Shown piece by piece: positions 56,282-64,000 of a stretch of DNA of 64,000 bases; the stretch's first letter is position 1; every line of letters starts with the position of its first letter. A model generated the notes under the pieces. The model had not been told where the DNA came from and made no database searches. It was given only the letters and a program-made list of their open reading frames with translations. A program made the translations under genes and the position numbers. This stretch comes from Clostridium sp. CAG:417 (GTDB lineage: Bacteria > Bacillota_I > Bacilli_A > RF39 > UBA660): assembly GCA_000432835.1 (NCBI GenBank), contig FR890370.1:23367-87366 (forward strand). The letters are read 5' to 3'.

Positions 56282-56866
56282 ATGGATTTAGGAAAAAAAG
56301 TAGTAATTCTAAGAAAGAAAAACAATCTTACCCAAGAATCTCTTGCTGAAAAAATAGGGGTAACAAGACAAACAATATCAAAGTGGGAACTTGGAGAAAC
56401 AAGTCCTGATATTAAACAAGCTAAATTGCTAGCTGCAGAATTTAATATCAGTTTAGATGAATTAGTTAATAATAACACTAATAATGTATTAATGAAAAAG
56501 GTTAGTAATACTGAACATTTAGCAACCATTACTATTAAGATGCTAAAAGTTATTGGTATTATCCTATCAGTACTTTTTATTACTATAATAATATTAATAG
56601 TAACTTATGGTATTACACATATCTCTTCAAAAGATAATAAAATAAGCGGTAAATTTTCTCTTGATTGCCACCTAGATAATGAAGAATATTTATATGAGAT
56701 AGAGTATAATAAAAATTATCAAATTATTAACGGTGGAGGAGATGCTTGGATTTCAAATCACACAGATGTTGAAAATTATGATGATGCCAATAAGGCCGTT
56801 GCGCATATAGAAGACTATTTCAACGACCACAAAGGAAGTTGTATAATATCTGAAGAGACTAAATAA
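56282..56866 (+). CDS. XRE-family regulator with a membrane helix and external domain
   Basis: 194 residues. The N-terminal helix-turn-helix (about 4-60) reads LTQESLAEKIGVTRQTISKWE, typical of XRE/Cro type. One TM (about 88-112) follows a linker, and about 80 extracytoplasmic residues contain FSLDCHLDNEEYLYEI and two cysteines. This layout is a one-component membrane regulator. AAGGAG (56267-56272) is 9 bases before ATG 56282. Target unknown; the following gene may be co-transcribed. Confidence 0.85.
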   Translation: MDLGKKVVILRKKNNLTQESLAEKIGVTRQTISKWELGETSPDIKQAKLLAAEFNISLDELVNNNTNNVLMKKVSNTEHLATITIKMLKVIGIILSVLFITIIILIVTYGITHISSKDNKISGKFSLDCHLDNEEYLYEIEYNKNYQIINGGGDAWISNHTDVENYDDANKAVAHIEDYFNDHKGSCIISEETK

Positions 56867-56940
56867 ATTTATTTTTCTATCATATAAATTTAAAAAAAGA
56901 GTATCATGAAGTATAACACATAATTTATAAGGAGAAAGAG

Positions 56941-57789
56941 ATGGATATTTATAATCAAATATTAGACGAAAATGAATTAAAATATCATAAAATTAATGAT
57001 GAAATATTCAAAGAAGTTTTAACAGAATTTTTTGAAAAAGTTGATTCATCATATGAAATAAGATCTGATATGGACTATACTGATAAATTCCTAGTTTTAT
57101 TAAATGAATATATCTATCATTCTAATTATATAGTACCATTTTATGAAATCTTAAACAAATATCATTACAACATGAAACAAGAAATTAAAGATGCTATATT
57201 TGAACTAGGTAATTTAAGAAAAACTAGTCGTAATTCTAAACTTATAAAAAAATTACTAAATTCCCCTGTTATACAAGATATTAGCCTAAAGGAGAGAAAA
57301 AAATACGAAATATATAGTGAAAAATATGGCACATTTTCTTTTGAACTAGCCTCCAAATATTTTCGTAAAAACAGTGAACTAAAGGATTATATTTCATCAA
57401 CCGTACTGGCTCAAGAATGCCACTCTCACGCATATTATATGTCTAAAATATTTAAAGATTATTATGCTATAACTTCATTATGCAGATATTATTTTAAAGG
57501 AAATTATTATCATTCATATACGTATGATAAAGATTCCAATTTAATCTTTGACTTATGTTCAAACGCAGTATTTATAAAAGATGAATTTGATGACTTGTTT
57601 GAAACCAATGAAATATCAGTTGTTAAAAACAAAGATTTAGAAGAGCAACTTTCCATAGTGGACTTTAATAGTATCCAACCAGAATCAAGAAGAAAGCTCT
57701 TAAGATTGGCCTTATTCAAACAATCTCTAAATTTAGAGCCTGATAAAAACTTAGATAAAAAAGTTTACACCAAAACCATTCACAAATAA
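56941..57789 (+). CDS. Transglutaminase-like protein of unknown role
   Basis: 282 residues, no TM. Unrecognised family, but three residues match a Cys-His-Asp triad: C160 in AQECHSHAYYMS, H191 in NYYHSYTYD and D204 in LIFDLCSN. The spacing (31 and 13) is like transglutaminase-like proteins. The N-terminal 140 residues are helical. AAGGAG precedes ATG 56941. Next to the kinase-fold gene, which has its own promoter. Confidence 0.45.
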   Translation: MDIYNQILDENELKYHKINDEIFKEVLTEFFEKVDSSYEIRSDMDYTDKFLVLLNEYIYHSNYIVPFYEILNKYHYNMKQEIKDAIFELGNLRKTSRNSKLIKKLLNSPVIQDISLKERKKYEIYSEKYGTFSFELASKYFRKNSELKDYISSTVLAQECHSHAYYMSKIFKDYYAITSLCRYYFKGNYYHSYTYDKDSNLIFDLCSNAVFIKDEFDDLFETNEISVVKNKDLEEQLSIVDFNSIQPESRRKLLRLALFKQSLNLEPDKNLDKKVYTKTIHK

Positions 57790-57792
57790 TAG

Positions 57793-57821
57793 TTGAAAAA
57801 ATCTCCTAAATATGATATAAT
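57793..57821 (+). promoter_or_regulatory. Promoter of the second kinase-fold gene
   Basis: TTGAAA (57793-57798), 17-base spacer, TATAAT (57816-57821) within an extended TGATATAAT. Lies just after the stop of the transglutaminase-like gene. Confidence 0.65.
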
Positions 57822-57844
57822 ACGAAGCCAAAAGAGGGGATAGT

Positions 57845-58582
57845 ATGATATTTAATAGTAAAAAAGAATTACTTATGTATTTAAAATATATTATTGAATT
57901 AGGTTATGGATCTCAAGGAATAACTTATCATGACAAAAAACTAAATAAAGCTATCAAAGTTTATCATGAAGTTTTTGATGATGAAATGTCTTATTTAACA
58001 AAAAATAAAGAGGAGACATTAAAATTTAATCAGGTTGTTAATAATACATATATTTTTCCTGATGATGTTTTAATGTTAAATGATAAGATAGTAGGGTATA
58101 CAAGTAAATTTGTATCTGGAAAAAATCTGCAATATATAAATCCCCTAACTATAAATATTAATAATCTTATGCAATCCATTAAGCAAGTAAAAGAGGATAC
58201 CAAATTAATTTCTGAAAATAAAATAAAATCATATGATGTTATGTATAATATTATGTATGACTATGAAAATATAGCGGTTATTGATACCGATGAATATAAT
58301 TATAGTATGCTTCCTGTAAAAGATTTAATTGCAAAGAATAACTATAGTTTTAATATAGGTATAAAACAGTTCCTAATTGATAATTATTTTGATGAATTTG
58401 TAACGTCAAATAAGGAATTAAATGATATGTATAACTCAGATGATGCCGATATTTTAGAACTTTTAAGAACTTTTAGACAATGTATCAGTGAGCAAGCAGG
58501 ATATGAAATATCTAACTTAAATAAAGCAAGTTCTTGTCTTAACAAAACAAAACATGAACCCAAATTTATTAGAACATTATAA
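57845..58582 (+). CDS. Kinase-fold protein, divergent catalytic loop
   Basis: 245 residues, no TM. The glycine loop is L-G20-Y-G22-S-Q-G25-ITY, with lysine K38 in AIKVYHE. The catalytic-loop region reads SYDVMYNIMYD (D131, N135, spacing one short of canonical), and the metal region is VIDTDEY (D147, D149). The HRD histidine is absent. Could be a small-molecule phosphotransferase or a pseudokinase. Distinct from the gene at 18314. AGAGGGG precedes ATG 57845. Confidence 0.5.
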   Translation: MIFNSKKELLMYLKYIIELGYGSQGITYHDKKLNKAIKVYHEVFDDEMSYLTKNKEETLKFNQVVNNTYIFPDDVLMLNDKIVGYTSKFVSGKNLQYINPLTININNLMQSIKQVKEDTKLISENKIKSYDVMYNIMYDYENIAVIDTDEYNYSMLPVKDLIAKNNYSFNIGIKQFLIDNYFDEFVTSNKELNDMYNSDDADILELLRTFRQCISEQAGYEISNLNKASSCLNKTKHEPKFIRTL

Positions 58583-58612
58583 AAACGCTAGAAATTAATC
58601 TAACGTTTTTTT
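58581..58612. terminator. Bidirectional terminator between convergent genes
   Basis: AAAAACGCTAG (58581-58591) pairs CTAACGTTTTT (58600-58610) with one mismatch, T on both outer sides. Confidence 0.7.
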
Positions 58613-59034
58613 ATACCTCTTGTTACTAAGTTGTAATATTTTACTTTGAATAATTCATTTGTTAAATCCTCATTTTTACTATTTCTATGCTTTTCATATA
58701 ATTTGTCAACAACATGAGCTCTCTCACTGAGAATCAATCTTTTAATTCGCATTAAATGATATTTATTAATCTCTATTGGATAATCTAATAACTCCAATAG
58801 TCCCCCTATATTAGCGTGTCTTTCAATATAACATTTGTTATCATCAGGTGATAAAGAAAAAGGGGCAGAAGCATGAATTAAATCAATACCTTGATCATTT
58901 ACGACAGTATAAATAATCTTTTTTATACACTTATCATTTTCCTTATCTTTAACAACTCCAACATTAATATTTTCACGTCTTAATACAACATCATACTTTA
59001 ATACTTCGTTATTTTTTGTAATTTTAATTTTCAT
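58600..59034 (-). CDS. Unrecognised small protein, convergent with the kinase-fold gene
   Basis: 144 residues on the minus strand; start complement 59032-59034 after AGGAG. N-terminal beta strands (LRRENINVGVV...KKIIYTVV) then a helical basic C-terminus. No TM, no catalytic motif recognised. It resembles no family I know. Part of the accessory block. Confidence 0.55.
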   Translation of the reverse strand: MKIKITKNNEVLKYDVVLRRENINVGVVKDKENDKCIKKIIYTVVNDQGIDLIHASAPFSLSPDDNKCYIERHANIGGLLELLDYPIEINKYHLMRIKRLILSERAHVVDKLYEKHRNSKNEDLTNELFKVKYYNLVTRGIKKR

Positions 59035-59202
59035 AATTTCTCCTTTAAATATTCTATATTATATTATTCAAAATTTATAAATATTCTATTAATAAAAAAT
59101 ATTATAAAAGTTGTGCGGTCTTACTACAAAATAATACTACACATTTTTAGGGCCGTGTTTGATATTATCACACATTTTTTTTGATTTGTGAAGCCTTTTT
59201 TG

Positions 59203-59231
59203 TTGACTAAATGATCTTTTTTTGATAAAAT
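59203..59231 (+). promoter_or_regulatory. Promoter for the gene at 59262
   Basis: TTGACT (59203-59208), 17-base spacer, TAAAAT (59226-59231). The rest of the 227-base gap (59035-59261) is AT-rich with no clear feature. Confidence 0.55.
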
Positions 59232-59261
59232 AAGAGTCACTTGTCAGGGGGAAAGAAGAAA

Positions 59262-60161
59262 ATGAAAAAAAGTGAAAGACTAGAATACCTACATAATTGT
59301 AAAACTTTATTAGAATATAAGGAATTAGACACTAATGAGCTTATTGATATGATGTGTCATAAATTTAAAATGCAACCATCAGTTTTAGAAAAATACATTC
59401 CTACATTTCATAGTTCACATTTATTATCAATGACGAATATTGAAAAGATAGAAAAACTATATGATGAACTAATAGAATATCAGAAATCACAACTATATAT
59501 ACTAGATAAAGCAAAAGATGCAATTGCTGACTATATTGCTAGTGATGCATCATCTTTAAAAGAATACGTCAAAAGTAGAGATATGAGTTTATCAACACTA
59601 ACATACTATTTAGATATTCTTATCTTGTGTGAAGACCCATTATATGAGACTTATAAAATATCAGCTTTAGAAAAAGAAGAGTTTGAAAAAACTAAGCAAA
59701 TAAGTAACGGAGTAGAAGTAATTAACAAACTTCAAAATGGAGTTTTACTTGAAGATGGAAGTATCAGAGATTTTGACTTAATAGATTATTATGAAATGAT
59801 GAATATTAAACCAAAAGCCGCTGTTAATCTCTTAAAAAAATATATTTCTAATCATCAACTAGTAGGTCTAAAAATATTTAGTCAAAGATACTTAGAAGAT
59901 AAAGAGCTAACACCAAAAGATGTTAGTATAAAACTTAATGAAAGATTAGAAATTAACTGCCAAAAAGATAAAAGAGGAATATTTGTTCGCGGAACAGGAA
60001 AAGTAATTTCTGATGATGAAAAATTAGCAGTAATTAATTATATTTTAAATAAGAGAATACCACTAACTGATGGTACATATGAATCTGGATTAGCTAGAGT
60101 TAAGAAAAACGTCTTTGACTTAGACAAAGCAGAAAACGAAAAAATATATACACTCGTATAG
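59262..60161 (+). CDS. Unrecognised helical protein
   Basis: 299 residues from ATG 59262; AGGGGG lies about 10 bases upstream, and TTG 59241 is less likely. Wholly helical and cytoplasmic. NIKPKAAVNLLKKYI and KSRDMSLSTLTYYLDIL look like helix-turn-helix elements, so a DNA-binding or sigma-like role is possible but unproven. Ends in a bidirectional terminator shared with def. Confidence 0.6.
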   Translation: MKKSERLEYLHNCKTLLEYKELDTNELIDMMCHKFKMQPSVLEKYIPTFHSSHLLSMTNIEKIEKLYDELIEYQKSQLYILDKAKDAIADYIASDASSLKEYVKSRDMSLSTLTYYLDILILCEDPLYETYKISALEKEEFEKTKQISNGVEVINKLQNGVLLEDGSIRDFDLIDYYEMMNIKPKAAVNLLKKYISNHQLVGLKIFSQRYLEDKELTPKDVSIKLNERLEINCQKDKRGIFVRGTGKVISDDEKLAVINYILNKRIPLTDGTYESGLARVKKNVFDLDKAENEKIYTLV

Positions 60162-60165
60162 AAAA

Positions 60166-60197
60166 AGAAAAGGCTTGCAAATGCTGCAAGTCTTTTT
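60166..60197. terminator. Bidirectional terminator upstream of def's end
   Basis: AAAGGCTTGCA (60169-60179) pairs TGCAAGTCTTT (60185-60195), with one G-T pair and T/A flanks. Confidence 0.8.
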
Positions 60198-60744
60198 AAA
60201 TTCCTCTCATTTTATCTTGATCTTTAAATGGGTTTTTCTTATCAATCTTATCTATAAACAATATACCATTTAAGTGGTCATATTCATGTTGAAAAGCAAT
60301 AGCTAATTCTTCACGACCTCTAACTCTAATTTTATTACCATCCATATCATATCCCTCAATAGTTACTCTTGCATATCGTGGGGTAATACCAACAGTTTCA
60401 CGATTAACACTTAAACATCCTTCACCATCTGTTACATAAATCTTTTCTGTAGAAGTACTAACTATTTTAGGATTAATAATGACGTAAGTATTGAATTTTT
60501 TTTCTTCATATTCATGAACTACTACAAAATATCTTTTTGGTATTCCTAATTGAATAGCGGCCATTCCCATACCTGGTCTTAAATCATATTTTAATGCTAA
60601 TTCTTCTATTTGACTATTAGTAAGATATTCAATAATATCATTAATAGTTTTTCTATCTTCATCAGTTAAAGGAAAAACAACTTCCTTACTTACTGTTCTT
60701 AAAAGCTTATTTTTCTCATCTATAATGTCCTTTGTTTTAAGCAT
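60196..60744 (-). CDS. def: Peptide deformylase
   Basis: 182 residues on the minus strand. Removes the formyl group from nascent proteins. The three family motifs are GMGMAAIQLG, EGCLSV (metal cysteine) and QHEYDHLNG (metal histidines and catalytic Glu), in the form used by Gram-positive (type 2) enzymes. AAGGAG precedes the ATG (complement 60742-60744). Convergent with the gene at 59262. Confidence 0.96.
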   Translation of the reverse strand: MLKTKDIIDEKNKLLRTVSKEVVFPLTDEDRKTINDIIEYLTNSQIEELALKYDLRPGMGMAAIQLGIPKRYFVVVHEYEEKKFNTYVIINPKIVSTSTEKIYVTDGEGCLSVNRETVGITPRYARVTIEGYDMDGNKIRVRGREELAIAFQHEYDHLNGILFIDKIDKKNPFKDQDKMRGI

Positions 60745-60814
60745 AACTTCATCTCCTTACTTCCATACCCCTTTTTGACAGTGTTATTATATCTCAAAAA
60801 CAGATAAAAGTAAA

Positions 60815-60834
60815 GAAAAAAGAGCATAAGCTCT
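60815..60834 (-). terminator. Terminator of the YjcZ-like gene
   Basis: On the minus strand AGAGC/GCTCT arms (complement of 60821-60834) run into a T run (complement of A 60816-60820). Confidence 0.7.
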
Positions 60835-61000
60835 AATTTGCAAATCTTGTTCCGATTACAATAACAAGTAATATAAATAATACTAATATAATAGCGTATG
60901 TAGAACTATTATTATTATTTCCATAATTGTAAACAGGATAGTAAGGAGTTTGATAATTCATACCAGAACATCCGCAACTTCCTCCACCGTAATAATACAT
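60833..61000 (-). CDS. Small YjcZ-like membrane protein (short gene)
   Basis: 55 residues on the minus strand. Start complement 60998-61000 is 7 bases after a perfect AGGAGG (complement 61008-61013); stop is TAG at 60833-60835. An N-terminal Gly/Tyr/Asn-rich segment with two cysteines (GGGSCGCSG) precedes one C-terminal membrane helix ending LVIVIGTRFAN. The tail STYAIILVLFILL resembles YjcZ-type sporulation proteins of Bacilli. It fills the 400-base gap between def and ftsW. Confidence 0.75.
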   Translation of the reverse strand: MYYYGGGSCGCSGMNYQTPYYPVYNYGNNNNSSTYAIILVLFILLVIVIGTRFAN

Positions 61001-61145
61001 AACTAAGCCTCCTTTGTTATTCTACTATAGGATATGTAAAACTGAAAAAAGTGTTCATTATGACTGTAAAATAAATAAAGAAATATTTAATTAAAATAGC
61101 CACAACCATATAATATATGATATTATATAAAATAAGGAGGCTAAC

Positions 61146-62318
61146 ATGAAAAGAGTTTTTAAATACCTTGACAAACCACTATTAATAATTTCTATAATTC
61201 TTTTTGTTGTTGGCTTAATAATGGTTTTTTCATCATCTAATGTAACTGCTTATATGACACATGCCGCAAGTCCTTATAATTATTTTATAAAACAGGGTGC
61301 TTTTTTACTAGTAGGCCTCATTTTTAGTTTAATTATGATTAAGTTTAATACTAAGTTATATGGTATATTGTCTTGGACCCTCTTTTTAGGAGTGGGGGTA
61401 TCATTGTTTGCTCTTCTTTTTATAGGAAAAACTAAAAATCAAGCTATAAGTTGGTATGATTTAGGTCTATTTAGTTTCCAACCCAGTGAATTTATCAAAG
61501 TTATTTCTATAATTTGGATGGCAGAGTATTATGAGAAAAATAAAGATAACCTTTCGTCATATTGGGTAAGCCTGTTTCCCTTATTTGCTTGCGGAATCAT
61601 TGCTATTTTAATATTTGTCCAACCTGATCTTGGAACAACAATTATATATCTAGTAATAGTATTCGCAATTTTTCTGGCAGAACCAGTTCCCAAAAGTATT
61701 AAAACAAAATTAATATTTGGTGGAGTAGGAGCTATAGTCCTCGCAACATTTGCCTTGCTTTCATCCGGTAAACAACTAATACTAGAACGTCAGTTAGAAA
61801 GACTAAATTTTACAAGACCATGTGACAGACTATTAGATACAGGAAACCAAGTCTGTAATGGTTATATAGCTATTAATAATGGTGGCCTAACCGGTAAAGG
61901 GCTAGGGAATAGTACCCAAAAATATCTTTATCTACCTGAACCATATACAGATTTTATCTTTACAATAACCGTTGAGGAATTAGGTTCCGCTATTGGTGTT
62001 TTAATTATTATCCTATATATGGTTGTACTATATAGAATACTTGCTATAGGTAGAAAAAGTTATACCAACAGAGGAAGTACAATCTGTTATGGAGTAGCTG
62101 TATACATTTTCTGTCATATTGCTGTAAATCTTATGGGAATATTCGGACTTATTCCAATGACTGGAGTTCCACTTCCATTTATGAGTTATGGAGGAAGTTT
62201 CACCATTTGTTTAATAGCGGCCCTAACTGCTGTACAAAGGGTAAGCGTTGAAACAGGTATCAGAGATCAGGTTAAAACAGAAAATAGATTAAAGAATCCT
62301 AAAAAGAAACATGCTTAA
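61146..62318 (+). CDS. ftsW: SEDS-family peptidoglycan polymerase (FtsW/RodA/SpoVE)
   Basis: 390 residues with about 10 TM helices. It begins with the VVGLIMVFSSS segment and has FQPSEFIKV, the GLGNSTQKYLYLPEPYTDFIF loop with the essential Asp, and GVPLPFMSYGGS near the end, all SEDS signatures. AAGGAGG precedes ATG 61146. Whether it serves septum or sidewall cannot be decided without a PBP partner: the division PBP is 10 kb away. A terminator after it overlaps the start of the next transcript. Confidence 0.9.
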   Translation: MKRVFKYLDKPLLIISIILFVVGLIMVFSSSNVTAYMTHAASPYNYFIKQGAFLLVGLIFSLIMIKFNTKLYGILSWTLFLGVGVSLFALLFIGKTKNQAISWYDLGLFSFQPSEFIKVISIIWMAEYYEKNKDNLSSYWVSLFPLFACGIIAILIFVQPDLGTTIIYLVIVFAIFLAEPVPKSIKTKLIFGGVGAIVLATFALLSSGKQLILERQLERLNFTRPCDRLLDTGNQVCNGYIAINNGGLTGKGLGNSTQKYLYLPEPYTDFIFTITVEELGSAIGVLIIILYMVVLYRILAIGRKSYTNRGSTICYGVAVYIFCHIAVNLMGIFGLIPMTGVPLPFMSYGGSFTICLIAALTAVQRVSVETGIRDQVKTENRLKNPKKKHA

Positions 62319-62333
62319 TAAACATGTTTTTTT
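62307..62333 (+). terminator. Terminator after ftsW
   Basis: AAACATG (62307-62313) pairs CATGTTT (62323-62329) across a 9-base loop, then T. The stop codon is in the loop. Confidence 0.6.
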
Positions 62334-62379
62334 GTTTTTGGTAATTAGTTTTCTTATTATACATATGAGGAGGCTAGTT

Positions 62380-63078
62380 ATGTCATTTACTTATCGTCAT
62401 CGTAAAGAAATATTCTTAATTACAATAGTTATTATTTTATTATCAATAGGGGGAATATATTTTTATAATACTAATTTTAAGGAAAAGAAAAAGAAGAAAA
62501 CTCCACAAACTATTTTAATAGAAAAGTCACCTACTACCAAGAAAAATGAAGAAAAAAGGGTCGCTTCTATCTATAAAGTTGATATAAAAGGAGCTGTTAA
62601 TAATCCAGGTATTTACTCTTTTAATAATCAAGAAAGAATAATTGATGTTATAAATCAAGCAGGAGGTTTAACAAATGACGCTGATACGACAGTTATTAAT
62701 CTCAGCAAAAAAATAAAAGATGAAATGGTCATCATAATTTATACGAAATCAGAAGTTCTAGATTTCAAAAAAACTAAAGAACAAGAAAACGAGGTTATCA
62801 AAAAATGCATTCAAAAAGATGCTGATTCCATTAAAAATGATGCTTGCCTTGATACCAATGATTCAAAAACTTCCGAATTAACTGGGAAAATAAATATTAA
62901 TACAGCCACACTAGATGAGTTAAAATCTCTTCCAGGAATAGGAGAAAGTAAAGCTCAGAATATTATTAAGTACCGTACAGAAAAAGGAAATTTTACAGAT
63001 ATTTCAAAAATAAAAGAAGTAGAGGGAATAGGAGATAGTCTTTATGCTCAAATTGAGGCATACATTACTATCGAATAA
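62380..63078 (+). CDS. comEA: ComEA, DNA-binding competence protein
   Basis: 232 residues; ATG 62380 follows GAGGAGG. An N-terminal membrane helix (about 10-28), a basic linker, an SLBB domain (VDIKGAVNNPGIYSF, about 66-130), and a C-terminal helix-hairpin-helix pair (ININTATLDELKSLPGIGESKAQNI). ComEA captures incoming DNA outside the membrane. It overlaps the comEC start by 35 bases, so the two are coupled. Confidence 0.92.
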   Translation: MSFTYRHRKEIFLITIVIILLSIGGIYFYNTNFKEKKKKKTPQTILIEKSPTTKKNEEKRVASIYKVDIKGAVNNPGIYSFNNQERIIDVINQAGGLTNDADTTVINLSKKIKDEMVIIIYTKSEVLDFKKTKEQENEVIKKCIQKDADSIKNDACLDTNDSKTSELTGKININTATLDELKSLPGIGESKAQNIIKYRTEKGNFTDISKIKEVEGIGDSLYAQIEAYITIE

Positions 63079-64000
63079 ATTATATTTTGTAATTCTCCTA
63101 ATTGTAGTGGTGATTTCTGTTCCAAGACTTCTAGTTAAAGAAAACAGTATTTTAGATACTGATACAAAAGAGTTAACTGGAACCATAACTAATTTCACCT
63201 TTGATGGTAATTGCTTAACCTTAGACTTAAAAATATCCAGATTTGAAAATACCAAAGCTACCTATCACTTTAAAGAGTTAAGTGAGTTATTGAAAATAAA
63301 AAAAGTTCTAAGACTTGGAGACAAAATATCTCTTACAGGAAATACAAAAAAACCAAGGGAAAGGTCAGTCCCTAATACCTTTGATTATAGGCACTATCTT
63401 AGAATAAAACATATAAATTATTTATTTGAAGGAGAAAAAATAGTTTCACTGAAACGAAATAATAATGTTTACTACATGTTAAAAAACACCATTTATAACT
63501 ATATCAATCACTTTAAATCAAAGTCTTACATTAAAATGCTCCTTATCGGTGATACAAGTGAAGTGAATAAAGAAATTATAGATAGTTTTAGAGAAATTGG
63601 TATTAGTCACTTGTTTGCTATTTCTGGAACACAAGTTACCTTGCTTGCGGAAATAATTATAAAATCACTCAAGAAAATGAGATGCAGTGAAAAATTAGGT
63701 TATATAATGAGTAATATTTTTACCTTTTGTTATCTTTTTATAACCAACTCCCCGCCGGCAGTATTACGTGCTGTTCTTTCATTTTTGTTATCATCAATTA
63801 ATAAATATAACTATTTTTATATTTCCAGTGTAAACATTTTTCTCCTCACTCTAGCTATTACCTTATTAATTAATCCCTTCTATATATATGATTTAGGTTT
63901 TTTATATTCCTATATCATTAGTTTTTCTCTAATATTATGCTCTAAAATATTAGATTCAAGTAAAAAATTTAAAACCCTATTATTAACATCAATTATCTCT
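63044..64000 (+). CDS. comEC: ComEC competence channel, N-terminal part (runs off window)
   Basis: 319 codons with no stop to the window edge. ATG 63044 has GGAG 9 bases upstream and lies inside the end of comEA. A first TM (about 9-27) is followed by a DUF4131-like external region, then the competence domain: HLFAISGTQVTLLAEII and SPPAVLRAVLSFLL, as in ComEC. Forms the transmembrane channel for transforming DNA. The beta-lactamase-like C-terminal domain would lie outside the window. Confidence 0.88.
   Translation, partial: MLKLRHTLLSNKLYFVILLIVVVISVPRLLVKENSILDTDTKELTGTITNFTFDGNCLTLDLKISRFENTKATYHFKELSELLKIKKVLRLGDKISLTGNTKKPRERSVPNTFDYRHYLRIKHINYLFEGEKIVSLKRNNNVYYMLKNTIYNYINHFKSKSYIKMLLIGDTSEVNKEIIDSFREIGISHLFAISGTQVTLLAEIIIKSLKKMRCSEKLGYIMSNIFTFCYLFITNSPPAVLRAVLSFLLSSINKYNYFYISSVNIFLLTLAITLLINPFYIYDLGFLYSYIISFSLILCSKILDSSKKFKTLLLTSIIS

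Noticed and set aside
59035..59202. Possible small RNA in the gap before 59262
   Set aside because: Only weak CACA/TGTG pairings are seen; nothing beyond AT-rich sequence and the promoter at 59203.
52608..60165. Accessory block considered as a prophage or ICE
   Set aside because: No integrase, portal, terminase, relaxase or att repeat found.

Overview
The window is AT-rich DNA (roughly 30% GC by eye) from a Gram-positive type bacterium that uses the standard code: tryptophan is TGG and TGA appears as a stop. Ribosome binding sites are AGGAGG or AGGTGA. Two T-box leaders, mraZ-rsmH-ftsL-pbp, sepF, divIVA, dnaI, QueH, ComEA/ComEC and an FtsW-type SEDS protein all point to Bacillota. Small compact operons, a Mycoplasma/Listeria-type 26-residue repeat surface protein and several proteins of unknown family suggest an uncultured host-associated Bacilli lineage (RF39/Erysipelotrichia-like). 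That placement is inference.

Layout. 1-9.6 kb: a broken ORF6N gene, a DUF3592-like protein, a Ca-type P-ATPase, oleate hydratase with a TetR regulator, a GNAT, Ogt, a SemiSWEET, a PF06541 membrane protein and a pentapeptide-repeat protein. 9.7-14 kb: envelope glycosylation genes (GT39-like, GtrII-like, LCP ligase). 14-19 kb: a MerR regulator with its 19-bp-spacer promoter, a flavodoxin, a frameshifted transketolase C-half, Tag, adenosine deaminase, QueH and a kinase-fold protein. 19-23.4 kb: MurC, a two-component system preceded by a tandem 10-bp repeat, and an SDR. 23.5-26.3 kb: a ClpX-like AAA+ protein with a novel N-terminus, then a membrane-anchored HExxH peptidase. 26.3-30 kb: tRNA-Met, an unknown membrane protein, a HAD phosphatase, a lipid kinase, SepF and DivIVA.

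30-37.9 kb: T-box/IleRS (type 2), arginase, MurE, tRNA-Gln(CTG), GltX. 38-40.5 kb: a 26-residue-repeat surface protein. 40.6-47.3 kb: PepC, DnaI, an atypical RNB nuclease, then a T-box-dut-thrS operon. 47.4-52.4 kb: mraZ-rsmH-ftsL-pbp with three MraZ boxes, a DUF1003 protein and a lipoprotein. 52.4-52.6 kb: tRNA-Arg(CCG) and tRNA-Thr(GGT). 52.8-60.2 kb: an accessory block of mostly unrecognised genes on both strands, including transglutaminase-like and kinase-like proteins, an XRE-membrane regulator and a doubly frameshifted GNAT. 60.2-64 kb: peptide deformylase, a small YjcZ-like membrane protein missed by long-ORF calling, an FtsW-type protein, ComEA and the start of ComEC.

The core theme is cell wall and division (murC, murE, mraZ cluster, sepF, divIVA, ftsW) and translation (ileS, gltX, thrS, four tRNAs, def). 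The most unusual items are the ClpX-like/HExxH pair, the two kinase-fold proteins, the dut gene placed under a threonine T-box, the tRNA-Arg lacking U33, and the 52.8-60.2 kb unknown block.
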